Origin: Tubulanus polymorphus | Lineage: Eukaryota > Nemertea > Palaeonemertea > Tubulaniformes > Tubulanidae | Length of the DNA: 64,000 nt | Direction: 5' to 3' | NCBI RefSeq assembly: GCF_964204645.1 | Contig: NC_134028.1 | Span: 15,367,263-15,431,262, forward strand | The notes under the pieces: model-generated | The model's input: the letters and a program-made list of their open reading frames with translations, nothing else | What the model was told of the DNA's origin: nothing | Databases searched by the model: none | Position numbers and translations under genes: made by a program | Shown: positions 53,323 through 63,717 of the stretch, piece after piece | How the letters are laid out: each line of letters opens with the position of its first letter | How positions within the stretch are numbered: the stretch's first letter is position 1

Positions 53323-53560
53323 AGAATAATAGAATTTAAATAAAATATAATAAAAAAACAATAACTTCAACTATCCATTATTTCCATTATATTTTTAATA
53401 TTTTCTTTTGCATTTCTTTTCAAAAAGGAATACTTTATATCACAAATAAAAAATACTAAAAAAACAATAACGAATACTAGAATTCTTTAACTTTAACTAG
53501 CTAGTATCATTTTATAATATTTATAATATTTTTTTTTCTTATTAAATTTCTCTAATATAA

Positions 53561-54173
53561 ATGTGAAAGAAATCGAGTAAGAATAATACAGGTATTGAAA
53601 AAACATTAGATGATTTAGGTATTAGTGATAATAAGGATATTTCGACCAAAATTGAAAATAATATTCAAGTTCATTGTAATATTGATTATGAATACTACTT
53701 ATATTGTAAACACCATCTTGAATTATTAATTGCTGGAGGGAAATCTAAAGATTTCTTGGGAAAAATAATAACTTTTCAAGAACTAGACTCTATGAAACCC
53801 GATAAAGTAATAAAATATTTTAAGATTTATGAAGAGGCAAGATTGGCTCGAATAAATGATTCTATTTCAGATAGTATTGCAAATGTTACTCTAAGTTATG
53901 CAACCGATTAATGTCAATTGATGATGAAAATAAATTATATAGTGATTTGAAAAATGACTATTTAGTTATGACTGAATTAAAAAAATGGGTTGGATATGCT
54001 TCATTTCAATTAGGATCGGTTATGACATTAATTTCTACTGGTGTCATAACATTTTTGAATATCAAACCTATGGAATAAAATCAGGTAAGAACGAAACAGA
54101 TAGCGCCGTACTACAACCAAACGGCGAAACAGAAAATGAACCAGAACAAAAATTAACTAAAATAAATGAGTGA
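53561..54173 (+). pseudogene. Conserved 200-residue protein, broken
   Basis: Codon 2 is TGA (ATGTGAAAG...), followed by recognisable KKSSKNNTGIEKTLDDLGISD-like sequence; frame lost near 53895 and 54078 (YGIKSGKNETDS). A 3-base variant gives DSAVLQPNGET. Ends overlapping the next ATG. Confidence 0.65.
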
Positions 54174-54549
54174 TGGTATTGCCCACACAGTGACGTTAAG
54201 AAAAAGGCTAGATCTGAAAAACAAGTACAGTGGGCAAAGGAGTTGGGAAAAAGATCTGCAGAATTTAAAAAAAGCTAAGAAAAAGAAATTAACTGATATA
54301 AATGAGTCACAGACTTTATCTGATATTGCTTCAAATAATAATCCATCTAATTCTTCTAATGTTGGAAGTAATAATTACTTATATATTACAATTGGATTAG
54401 TAACAGTTATTATATTCTCCGGTGTAATATATAAATCTAAATTCAAATCTAATTATAATGATTCCAATGATAATAAACCTATTATACCAGAAAATAAATC
54501 AAATCATAAAGTCATTGAAACTAAATCTAAATTATTATTAATGGATTAA
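54166..54549 (+). pseudogene. Small basic membrane protein with insert, frameshifted
   Basis: After MSDG there is an extra stretch ATTGCCCACACAGTGAC, partly similar to the 27-bp palindromic insert, which shifts the frame until about KKAKKKKLTDINESQ. The membrane segment (YLYITIGLVTVIIFSGVIY) and the tail IETKSKLLLMD are present. The tail is lost in copy A by fusion to the integrase. Confidence 0.6.
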
Positions 54550-54555
54550 AATAAG

Positions 54556-55643
54556 ATGAAAAAAGAACAATATTTGAGAGAGTTATATTATAACCCAGAA
54601 AGTGAAGTATCATATTCTAGCGTTACAGAATTATGGGATAAAATTAAATCTGATAAAGAAAATGGTAATATAAAATATAGTGAATTAAAATCATGGTTAC
54701 AAAATCAACCAACATATCAAATCCACAAGAAAATGGATAAAACTTATTTAACAAGAAAATTTATGGTTTCATATATCGATCAACAATGGCAAGCAGATTT
54801 AATTGACATGAAGAACTTAGGAGAACACAACAAAGGATATTTCTGGATATTAAATGTTATAGACATATTCAGTAGAAACGCATGGTCAATTCCAATCAAA
54901 AATAAAACTGGTATAGAAGTGACAAATGCTTTTAAATCAATATTTAAAGAAGCTATTCCAGATAAGATACAATTTGATGAAGGTAAGGAATTTTATAATA
55001 AACATTTCAAGAAATTATTATCTGATAACGATGTAGATAATTTTTCAACACACTCAGATAAAAAAACATCTATTATAGAAGGATTTAATAAAACATTGAA
55101 TACTAGAATGTGGAAATATTTTACTGCTAATGAAACATATAAATATATCGATATATTAGATGATTTAGTGAAAGGTTATAATAATTCTAAACATAGTTCT
55201 ATAAATATGAAACCTATACAAGCTAGATAAAAAGATAATTCAAAAATAGTTTGGAATAATTTGGAGCGTTTGTTACACATGATTTCGGTGAACCTAAATT
55301 TAAAATAGGACAACACGTTAGAATATCTAAATATCGAAAAACCTTTTATAAAGGTTATACTCCTAATTTTACTGAAGAAATATTTAAGATTAAAAAGATA
55401 ATATTAACTAAACCTTTTGTTTATAAATTAGAAGATATAAAAGATGAAGAAATATTAGGTTATTTCTATGAACAAGAATTATCACTTGTACCAAATCCAG
55501 ATGAAATAGAATACAAAATAGAAAAAGTATTGAAAACAAAAACTCTTAAAGGAAAAAAGTATTCTTTAGTCAAATATACAGGATACGATGATAAATTTAA
55601 TGAATGGATTTTATTTAGTAAAATTAAAAGAATAAATGAATAA
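54556..55643 (+). pseudogene. Chromodomain integrase, one stop and one frameshift
   Basis: MKKEQYLRELYYNPESEVSYS start. QWQADLID, IQFDEGKEF and SIIEGFNKTL keep the three catalytic acids; an Arg after the Glu has become Gly. A stop at 55228 replaces Lys, and a loss of about 4-5 bases near 55262 shifts the frame before the chromodomain (IEKVLKTK, YSLVKYTGYDDKFNEW). Lacks the 27-bp insert; the site reads ENGNIKYS. Its stop overlaps the ATPase start. Confidence 0.85.
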
Positions 55644-56249
55644 AGATTTATTTATATTTGAACCGCATAATATGTTAGTTACTGGGGTAACAAACTGTGG
55701 TAAAACACATTTCATATTAAATTTGTTAGAAACTATTTATAAGAATCATTTTGATAATATAATATTATTCTGTCCTACTTATGAAATGAATAAAACATAT
55801 AATAGAGATATAGTTAAGATAAAAAAGTTTATTTTACTAGATCCTAAAACAGTAAAAGAAAATTTAGATAATTGTATAAAAATAGCATTAGATATTTATA
55901 AAGGATCAAATACATTATTCATTATAGATGATTGTGCAAATTTACATGATTCAAAAGTTAGAGAAAGTGAGTTATGTTATTTAGCTTTCTCTGGGAGACA
56001 TTTTGGGGTAACAACATGGGTTTTAAAATCAAAAATATAATTCAATTGTTAAAGACTTTAGGGAGAATATCAGATTTTTAGTTTTATTCTACAATAAAGA
56101 TAGAAAATCTATGCAACAATCATTGGAAGAAAATCAAATTATATCTACTGAATTAACATGATGAATATATGAATAAATCAAAGAATAATAAAGGTTCAAA
56201 ATTATTAATGAGGCTTCAATTTCCATATGAATATAAGTTTATAAAATAA
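55636..56249 (+). pseudogene. Packaging ATPase, two frameshifts
   Basis: MNKDLFIFEPHNMLVTGVTNCGKTHF with Walker A near residue 17, LFIIDDCANLHD as Walker B, SGRHFGVTTWVL. The long frame ends at 56040 after KSKI through a shift; the tail continues in another frame (VKDFRENIRFLVLFYN), with a second shift near 56158, to the EYKFIK end. Best preserved ATPase N-terminal half in the window. Confidence 0.82.
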
Positions 56250-56382
56250 CTATTTATATACCTATGTATTAGTTACCCTAATACCTGATACCTACCTAAG
56301 TATTAGATACCCTATTAGATACCCTAACACCTAAAACCCTTTTTTATTAACTATTATTTTATACAATTTTCAACTAATATTA
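56250..56382. repeat. Short repeats between convergent blocks (copy D)
   Basis: Units of TAGATACCCTA / TACCTAAGTATTAG, partly inverted, replace the large hairpins found at this place in copies A and C. No gene. Confidence 0.4.
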
Positions 56383-57327
56383 TTATTTGAGATGAAAATA
56401 ATTAGGACTTGAATCACTTTCATAATCAGGCTCTATTTCGTCATCAGTCTCTATTTTGTCATAAGACCTATAAGACCTATAAAATTTATTCAAATGCTCT
56501 ACCGTATCTTCATCATTAGTTGTTTCATTGTTATGCTTATTCATCCAATCAAATTTATCATTATTTTCTACTTTATGTTTCATAGAATCTTTATTATCAA
56601 TATGCTTATCTGTAACTATATTTTCATTTTCATCTTTCTTAGTGTTTGCTCCTAATATTTCATTTACAATGTTTGATCCTAATATTTTATTAGCATCGGT
56701 TAAATCTAATTCATCTTTATTACGTGTTGCTAATAATAAATCTTCATATAAATCTTTACCATTTACTTTTTTATTTGAAACAAACTTTGTAACATATATA
56801 AATGGGTGTTCTATTAATTCTCTTAAACCAACACGTTCTATTACATTAGTAATATGTGCCTTTGTATTCATATGTTTATTCCAATTTGTTGGAGCTTTTG
56901 AAAATTCATCATTACAATATCCACAATAATTTCTATTTTTACCATAATTTAATATTATTTCATTATTAGATGTAGAAGGTATTACATTATTAGATGTAGA
57001 AGGTATTACATTATTAGATGTAGAAGGTATTACATTATTAGATGTAGAAGGTATTACATTATTAGATGTAGAAGGTATTACATTAATAGATGTAGAAGGT
57101 ATTACATTATTAGATGTAGAAGGTATAACATTATTATCAATTACATTACTTAAATTATCAACAACACCACTTTTATTATTATCGATTTCTATTAGTTTAG
57201 TTTTATAAATTTTGAAAATAGGATCAAATATCAAAGCTATATTACAAGGTATTACATAATATAAACCATCATTATTTTCATGTGTATCGATGTATGGAAT
57301 ATGTTTATATACTTTACCTCCTTCCAT
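56383..57327 (-). CDS. Zinc-finger protein, type B (314 residues)
   Basis: Intact. N-terminus MEGGKVYKHIPYIDTHENNDGLYY, seven NNVIPSTS repeats (residues about 68-125), then one C2H2-like finger NYCGYCNDEFSKAPTNWNKHMNTKAHI and an acidic C-terminus (ETDDEIEPDYESDSSPNYFHLK). It lacks the three-finger module and the C-terminal domain of type A. Same genomic position as type A, so the gene is swapped or remodelled between lineages. Function unknown, nucleic-acid binding likely. Confidence 0.7.
   Translation of the reverse strand: MEGGKVYKHIPYIDTHENNDGLYYVIPCNIALIFDPIFKIYKTKLIEIDNNKSGVVDNLSNVIDNNVIPSTSNNVIPSTSINVIPSTSNNVIPSTSNNVIPSTSNNVIPSTSNNVIPSTSNNEIILNYGKNRNYCGYCNDEFSKAPTNWNKHMNTKAHITNVIERVGLRELIEHPFIYVTKFVSNKKVNGKDLYEDLLLATRNKDELDLTDANKILGSNIVNEILGANTKKDENENIVTDKHIDNKDSMKHKVENNDKFDWMNKHNNETTNDEDTVEHLNKFYRSYRSYDKIETDDEIEPDYESDSSPNYFHLK
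56955..57133 (-). repeat. 24-bp minisatellite in the zinc-finger gene (copy D)
   Basis: Seven units of ATTAGATGTAGAAGGTATTACATT on +, nearly identical, coding NNVIPSTS with one Ile variant. Confidence 0.88.
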
Positions 57328-57376
57328 TTATTATATAAATTTTTACTAAAGTTAAAATTTTAATATTTCATAACAC

Positions 57377-58619
57377 TTAAAACATAACACTATCAAATTG
57401 AGAATTTACAATATTTAATTGCGCGTCAGATATAATATAAACGCACATTTTGAGATTTTTGCCTCCTTTTTTCTTTTTCATGAATAATTGTATTCCATCT
57501 TTCGTATTTTGTAGTTTTTTCCCAGAACCATGTAATGAATTATCCTCTGTTGTTCTAAAATCTAACCATAATGCATATTTATTACCGGTGTAATAATCAA
57601 TTTGATTAATATTACAATTTTCAAATGATTCTACTTTTTCATTCATAAAATGTTTTCTAATTTCTGACCACTGATCTATCATTCTCATTTCTTGACAAAA
57701 TATTTTATTTGCTATTCCATCGATAGTTATATCTACTTTTGATATTTCAGGATTATAATAATTATCAACTTTTATTGCGCCATTAGAATATGTTGCAATG
57801 GTAAAAAATATTAATATACCTTTATTAGATCTTCTTGGGTAGTTAATATTCTCATTAATTATTTCATCATTTGCATTAATAGTTACAGTTTTAAATTTTT
57901 CAATATAATCATGTAATAATGAAAATCCTTGGTTGTATTGAGTTTGAATTATGCTAGCAATATTTTCATCAGTTGCTGTATCATATTCTAAACATATATT
58001 CGATAATTTATAACCCATATCTTCATTATCGCTAGATAATACAATTTCATTTACAGGAGCAAATGTTATTTCGAATATAATATCTTCTTGAATTGCGTAT
58101 TTATATAAAGGCGCATTATTATTTATCAATTCAAAATCTAATGGAATTTTATATTTGCTTCCGTAAATCTTTTTTATTAAGTTATCTACAGCATTAGTTA
58201 CTACTGCATTATTGGCTTCTGATCTTAATTTATTTTGGTTTTCTGATTGGATGCCTTGAAATATCATATTATTTCTATTTTCTTTTGTTAACCATAAATC
58301 TTTATAATGCATAAATAAATTATAATTATCTAATGAGAAAACTGTTTCTGGCCCAATCTTTACAGCTCATTTTTTAATCAAATATCTCATTATCAACAAC
58401 ATAATTATTATTATTACCAGTTACTTTTATATCAGCTGATAAATAAATACTATTTGGAACATAAAAAGTATTTTGTGTTAATCGAGGAATTCTAACATAT
58501 AAAGTTTCATCGGGATTAATATTAGAAGGATTATGAGTAATTATATGATGTGATCTTTCTGCTTTAATAGCATTAGTTATTCTATGATTCTTAGAAGGAT
58601 TTATATAACTCCCACTCAT
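57377..58619 (-). pseudogene. Major capsid protein, one frameshift
   Basis: Start MSGSYINPSKNHRI as in copy A. A 5-base loss at about 58388 (VVDN then lost Val-Gly) shifts the frame; the rest is clean from 58312 to the end (HGSGKKLQNTKDGIQLF). The late-type motif before it has decayed (AAAATG in place of TAAATG). Confidence 0.72.
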
Positions 58620-58639
58620 TTTTTTAACAAAAAAATTAA

Positions 58640-60097
58640 TTATTTATTTTTTATCATATTAACTAACCCAAAAATAATTGCACTTACCACTGTAATTAAA
58701 AATAAAATTATATGTTCAGCAGCAAAGTTAAGAATATTCCCAGCAGATTTCAATATAAAACCAACAATTGATGCAATAACTCCGGGTAATGCTGCAGCAG
58801 ATTTTTTAGATAGTTCCCATAAATATTTTGCCAATTTCTTTAAACCATCCTTAACTTTATCTTGTATAGAATTATTATCATTCGGGGGTTTATCCGGTTT
58901 ATTGGGAGTAGGTGTAGATTTTAAAGCATTTGATATTGCTAAACCTATTGTTGTGAATACCATAGTTACAGCTGTTAGAATTGAAAGTATTGTGATACCT
59001 TCTAGTTTATATAATAATCTTATTCTATCTTTTAATGATATTTTAGAATCCGGTTTTATCAACAAATCTTTAAAAATAACTTAATTTTTTAATGTGATTA
59101 AGATCATATGATTTTAATAATATATCTCTTTCTTCTTTCTGTAATTCTATATTATATTTTAAATTATCAATTTCTTTTTCTAAATATGCATTTCTTTTTT
59201 TAAATTCAATTTCTTCGATAACTTTATTATCTCTATCTAATTTTAATTGTTCTGATTCTTTTCTTGATTTAAATAATTCATCTTCTAAAGTTCTAATTTT
59301 AAAATCTCTTATACTTTTATCATTCGCAAATTTATCAGCTTCATTTTGTATACTAATAATTTCTCTAATTGCTTTATGAGAAAATATATTTAAATCTTGT
59401 TTTGTTGCATCAAGTAATCCATTTGGTAAAAGTTTTTCAGTTTGAACTTCATTTGATTTAAGTTTACTTGTTTTGGAAGTTATGTTCTGTTCAGAAGTTG
59501 TTTCTGTTTCTAATTTATTATCTATTGTTTCAAATAATTTTTCAATTCTTTGTTTAAATACTCTTCTATTTTGATATATTTCTTCTTGTGTTACATTTTC
59601 TATTTCATTACTATTTCTTATTCTTTTAATTATTCTTTTAATTCTATCTGGTTCTAATTTTCCCAAAGTTGATTCTGCTAATATTTTGTTTTGATTTTTA
59701 TAAGAGATATCAATATAATAATCATCTTTCAAATGATGATAATATTCACCATCTAAAATTCTAAATCTTGTACTAAAAGTCTAGCGCCTCTATCATTTAT
59801 ATTATATCCAGATTTTTCAAATAAAGGTTTAGAATTATTTATAAATTCATTATATTCTAAATTCTGTCTTACTAAATCTGGATCTTCATTTTCAGAATTT
59901 ATTCTCGATCTAGTTCTTCTATCAAATTCATCTGTTGATTGGCCTTTAGAACCACTATCTGCTAAATTAGAATTATATGCTGATTCATCATCACTATTAA
60001 TATTAGTTTCTACATCATTATAATCATCATCAATATATCCTTCATTATTATTTCCCATTTCTCCCATTTCATAATCTTCTACACCTTCTACATCCAT
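58640..60097 (-). pseudogene. Coiled-coil membrane protein, N-terminus type B, two breaks
   Basis: MDVEGVEDYEMGEMGNNNEG start, then the NSNLADSGSKGQSTDEF and SGYNINDRGAR segments shared with copy C. Breaks near 59755 and 59070. Coiled coil (IEFKKRNAYLEKEIDNLKYN) and conserved C-terminus with two membrane segments present. Confidence 0.72.
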
Positions 60098-60112
60098 TTA
60101 CATAATAAAAAA

Positions 60113-61445
60113 TTAAAATTTAAAATATGATATTCCTCCGATTACAATTCCTATACAAGTTATAGCTAATTTAGCATTTTCATGGGATTTATTATCATCA
60201 TTTAGTTTAATTATATCATGTTGAATATTATCAGTTTTAATATCACCATGTGGGTGCCGTACGGCACCATTTTCTGAAGTATTATAATCTTTTATTTTGG
60301 AATCATTATCCAATTTAATATTAATAGTTTTAGTTTCAGTTGATTGAATATGTTTTTTATTTTTTTCACCTTCCATTAATTTTGGAGCAGTGATAATCTT
60401 TTTATTTATATCATTTAATCCAAATGAATTATTTATTGTTGCAGTTTTAATTAGATTATTATAACCAATTACATTTCCCATCTTTAATACTAAATCATTA
60501 GAAATAATTAATAGATTAGGGCCTATACAATAATTTAATCTAATATGTGATTTATCTAAATAATTTTGATATCTTACAAGGTTTTCTGGAATCGATCTAT
60601 TTTTATCATTATGAATAGAATCTTCAAATAATACTTTGAATTGTTTCTGCGCATCAAATGAAGTACTATCATTTCCAACTATTGGTGATCTTATTTCAAC
60701 TTGTACACCTAAAATACAAATTAAATAAGTTCTAATTGATTGATTTATTGTTTGTATACCAGGTTTTGTAAAACCTTCACCATTATCTATAATAAAATTA
60801 TTCCAACCATCATCATTATCGATTTTATAATTATGATAGGCACCAACTCTATGTGAATAATCAATTCTTTTTATTTCAAACTGTTGACCAACACCATGTA
60901 ATTTACCTTGCGATCTAAAATCGGAATTAATATCTATATTAAATTCATTACATATTTTATAAAACTTAGAAAGATTAATATTATTATCCAATTCTTTAGA
61001 ATATTTCGATCCAGGTAAAGGACATTCTAATTCATTTAGTATAATTCTAATTTGAAAGTATGCATGAAATCTAAATATTGTAGGAATGAATTTTAAATCT
61101 GAATAAGACAAATTTTTATCTAAATTATTTAAATGATCATTCCAACTTATACCACACCCTGTTGTTGCGCAATAAACTGCAAAATTTAATTGATTCTGCC
61201 AATATTTCATAGATTTTAGATTTTATTTTATATATATTATATTCATCTCGAGTAAAAGTAACTTCATATGTATTAAATATATTTTCCATTATAGAAATAA
61301 AAAACTTTGTTTCAGTAACATAAATTTCTAAATTAATTAATGAAGGCAAAACTACATTTTTATATGTTATAATACTATTAAAATCTATAGGTGGAATTAA
61401 ATATCTATATGATTTATTATATTGGAAAGCTTTTGGAAACCCCAT
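60113..61445 (-). pseudogene. 440-residue Polinton protein, frameshifted, with 27-bp insert
   Basis: Starts MGFPKAFQYNKSYRY; a frameshift near 61230 separates about 70 N-terminal codons from the clean 365-codon remainder (YWQNQLNFAVYCATTGCGIS to ISYFKF). The segment FRSQGKLHGVGQQFEIKRIDYSH replaces a different one in copy B. The 27-bp insert adds NGAVRHPHG between SE and DIKTD. Confidence 0.78.
60242..60268 (-). repeat. 27-bp in-frame palindromic insert (copy in 440-residue gene)
   Basis: Contains the perfect palindrome GGTGCCGTACGGCACC followed by CACATGGTGAT. Copies B and C of this gene lack it (EDIKTD and ENIKTD), so this is a clean presence/absence site. Confidence 0.75.
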
Positions 61446-61461
61446 TTATATAATTAAAAGA

Positions 61462-61896
61462 TTAATAATTTATTAATTCTTTTAATAATTTATCTTGTTC
61501 TTCAACTGTTATATGGCCATTTAAACTTATTATATAATCTAGTGTATTCTTCAATTTATTAATTTCTTTTATATTAGTTTTAATTTTTTCTTTATTACTT
61601 TTTATATTTAATTTTGAACTTATACCAGTTAAAACACTTGATGATAATCCTAACACGCCAATTGATATAGCTAACGGTGTTAATGGGCTGAATATTGCTA
61701 GAAATGTTATTACAGAACTAATTGTAACTGAACCACTAATAATAAAATAATATATAATTTTACTTTTTAAATATTTTTTCTTTTTTATCTTTAAATCACT
61801 TTCAAATTATAATATTTATTTTTCTAAATATATTTTTAATTTAGTTTTATTTATATCATGAGGAATAATATCAATATTATCAACTTTATCATCCAT
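61462..61896 (-). pseudogene. Two-hydrophobic-segment protein, two stops
   Basis: Relative of 29956-30381. Stops in the LEKQILEF segment near 61820; clean from the first membrane segment region to LLKELINY. Three extra codons near the start. Confidence 0.65.
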
Positions 61897-61916
61897 TTAT
61901 TTAGCAAAAAAAATTA

Positions 61917-62339
61917 CTAATTAGTAAATTTATATGCTACAAATATAACAATAACTGTTCCACCTAAAATCCAAATTATTTCATATTTCTGTTGTTCTTT
62001 ACTTGGGGTATAATAATCTGAAAATTTAGGTTTGTATAGATGTAATTTTTCTTTATTGGTTACCGCGTTGTATGAACTCATTGCATCATCAACTGATTGA
62101 AAATCTCTGTGTGAAATCTTCTGATCATATAATTCTTTGTTAATATAATCCATATAGTTTTGTCTCTTTTCTCTGTATTCTTCTGCTGCTTTATTATATT
62201 TCTCTAATGCTAAGTTATGTCTTTTTTGTTCTAATAATGAACAATTTTTATCAATATGCCTAAATAAATAACCACCACCAGTAAATGCTAAAGCGTTAAT
62301 AATTGCTGTTCCTCTTATAGTTATAATTGCAGAAGCCAT
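61917..62339 (-). CDS. Two-membrane-segment Polinton protein (140 residues)
   Basis: Intact relative of 29513-29935: hydrophobic IINALAFTGGGYLF, helical LALEKYNKAAEEYREKRQN, FSDYYTPSKEQQ, C-terminal IIWILGGTVIVIFVAYKFTN. Preceded by TTTTACTAAATAAATG. Shows the full C-terminus that copy B has lost. Confidence 0.72.
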   Translation of the reverse strand: MASAIITIRGTAIINALAFTGGGYLFRHIDKNCSLLEQKRHNLALEKYNKAAEEYREKRQNYMDYINKELYDQKISHRDFQSVDDAMSSYNAVTNKEKLHLYKPKFSDYYTPSKEQQKYEIIWILGGTVIVIFVAYKFTN

Positions 62340-62363
62340 TTATTTAGTAAAATAATTACTCAT

Positions 62364-62582
62364 TTATATGGGAGGAATATATTTTTGTTTTTCCAAATAA
62401 TCAATTGTTAAATTAGATAAAGTTACTTCTAACGTTAATTTTAAAATATCATTTATATCAAATCTATCAACATTAACACTTCCCATTTTAAATACTTTTT
62501 TTAATACCATTGAATAACCAACAGTTCCAACTGCTAATAATGCTCCATTATATAAACCACTTATTATCCACTAATTATCACA
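62364..62582 (-). pseudogene. Small single-pass membrane protein, broken start
   Basis: Middle and tail complete (GLYNGALLAVGTVGYSMVL, KKVFKMGSVNVDRF, LTLEVTLSNLTIDYLEKQKY), but the start codon region has a 2-base loss and a TAG, so it is probably untranslated. Confidence 0.55.
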
Positions 62583-62583
62583 T

Positions 62584-62928
62584 TTATTTATCAAAAATAT
62601 TACTATCTTCAAAATATTTAGTTATCTTATTTATGATTATTTCAACATTTATAGTATTATTAGGTTCATTTTCATATATTTCATTCATTATTCTTTTAAT
62701 ATCATCAATTATAAAATCTTCATCTACTTCATAAAATCTTAAAGACTCAGTAAGCTTTTCTACATTAAAAGTTTCTTTATCTATTGTTTTTTCATACTCA
62801 AATGTTGTTTCATTAGAAAATGCAATATTTTTTATATGTGTTATTACATCATTAATGTTAAATTTCATTTCTTTCTCATGTTTAAAATCAAATCCAAAAC
62901 ATATACTCGATCCAACAGTTATATTCAT
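62584..62928 (-). CDS. Uncharacterised Polinton protein (114 residues)
   Basis: Intact relative of 28917-29273 (MNITVGSSICFGFDFKHEKEMKF; ends KYFEDSNIFDK). A 4-codon loss relative to copy B keeps the frame. Preceded by TTTTTT-CACTATA-TAAATG. Confidence 0.7.
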   Translation of the reverse strand: MNITVGSSICFGFDFKHEKEMKFNINDVITHIKNIAFSNETTFEYEKTIDKETFNVEKLTESLRFYEVDEDFIIDDIKRIMNEIYENEPNNTINVEIIINKITKYFEDSNIFDK

Positions 62929-62944
62929 TTATATAGTGAAAAAA

Positions 62945-63703
62945 TTACTCTTTACATCTTATAATTAATTCATAAATTATAGGAAAGTTATTCAAAACAA
63001 TTAAATAACCATTATGATTTCTTATTTCTAATTTAAAATTGTTAAATCGTGAAATACAAGGTTTAAAATCACATTCAGCTAAATTATAATTAATTTGTGT
63101 TCCAAATTCTTTAACATTTTGTAATGGTATAAAATTTAATATACTAGAATTACAAGTTATATCCTTAGTTGCTTCGAAATTTTTTGTAGCATCAATTAAA
63201 TTGCAATAAATATAAAAATACGCGTAAGGTATTATATTTGAATTACCGTCTACGTTTCCTGTAACAGTATCTGGTTTAATTCCTAACATTTTAGCTATTG
63301 GTTTTTTTACTAAAAATGCGTGTTTGGTTTCATCATCTAACTTTATTTTAATTTTATCAGAACTATCACCTTTTATAAATCTAATTGAAAATTTATCTTC
63401 ACTTCTAAGTTTTAATCGTGCTCTCCTGTTAATTTCTTGAGCTACTGTTTCTAAATTATATAATCCTGGTTTTAAAAAGAGATGAAACCATTTATTTATA
63501 TTTCTAATATGAATCATAAACAGTCTATGATCAATAGTTTTATCCGATATATTGTAAAATGAGTTACATAAACTTACATTTACTAATTTTAAATCAACAC
63601 AATTCTTAAATTCTCTATCTAATAGTACTAGTAAATTATGGGATTTATAATTTGTAAGTTTTCTAGAATCAACATGTATTCTATATTCTTTTAATTCTAC
63701 CAT
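62945..63703 (-). CDS. Penton-like minor capsid protein candidate (252 residues)
   Basis: Intact relative of 28145-28900 with one extra codon. Shared motifs VSLCNSFYNIS, FLKPGLYNLETVAQEIN, IAKMLGIKPDTV, FYIYCNLIDAT, FGTQINYNL, IYELIIRCKE. Many substitutions but no stop or shift in either copy, which suggests constraint until late. Confidence 0.6.
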   Translation of the reverse strand: MVELKEYRIHVDSRKLTNYKSHNLLVLLDREFKNCVDLKLVNVSLCNSFYNISDKTIDHRLFMIHIRNINKWFHLFLKPGLYNLETVAQEINRRARLKLRSEDKFSIRFIKGDSSDKIKIKLDDETKHAFLVKKPIAKMLGIKPDTVTGNVDGNSNIIPYAYFYIYCNLIDATKNFEATKDITCNSSILNFIPLQNVKEFGTQINYNLAECDFKPCISRFNNFKLEIRNHNGYLIVLNNFPIIYELIIRCKE

Positions 63704-63717
63704 TTATTTTACATATT

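Noticed and set aside
53561-53566. ATGTGA at a gene start might suggest stop-codon reassignment (TGA read as an amino acid).
   Set aside because: Broken genes carry TAA, TAG and TGA alike, mixed with frameshifts, while intact relatives have ordinary codons there. Decay explains it.
56955-57133. Seven regular repeats could suggest a CRISPR-like array.
   Set aside because: Units are contiguous 24-bp coding repeats with no spacers, inside an open zinc-finger gene of a eukaryotic element.
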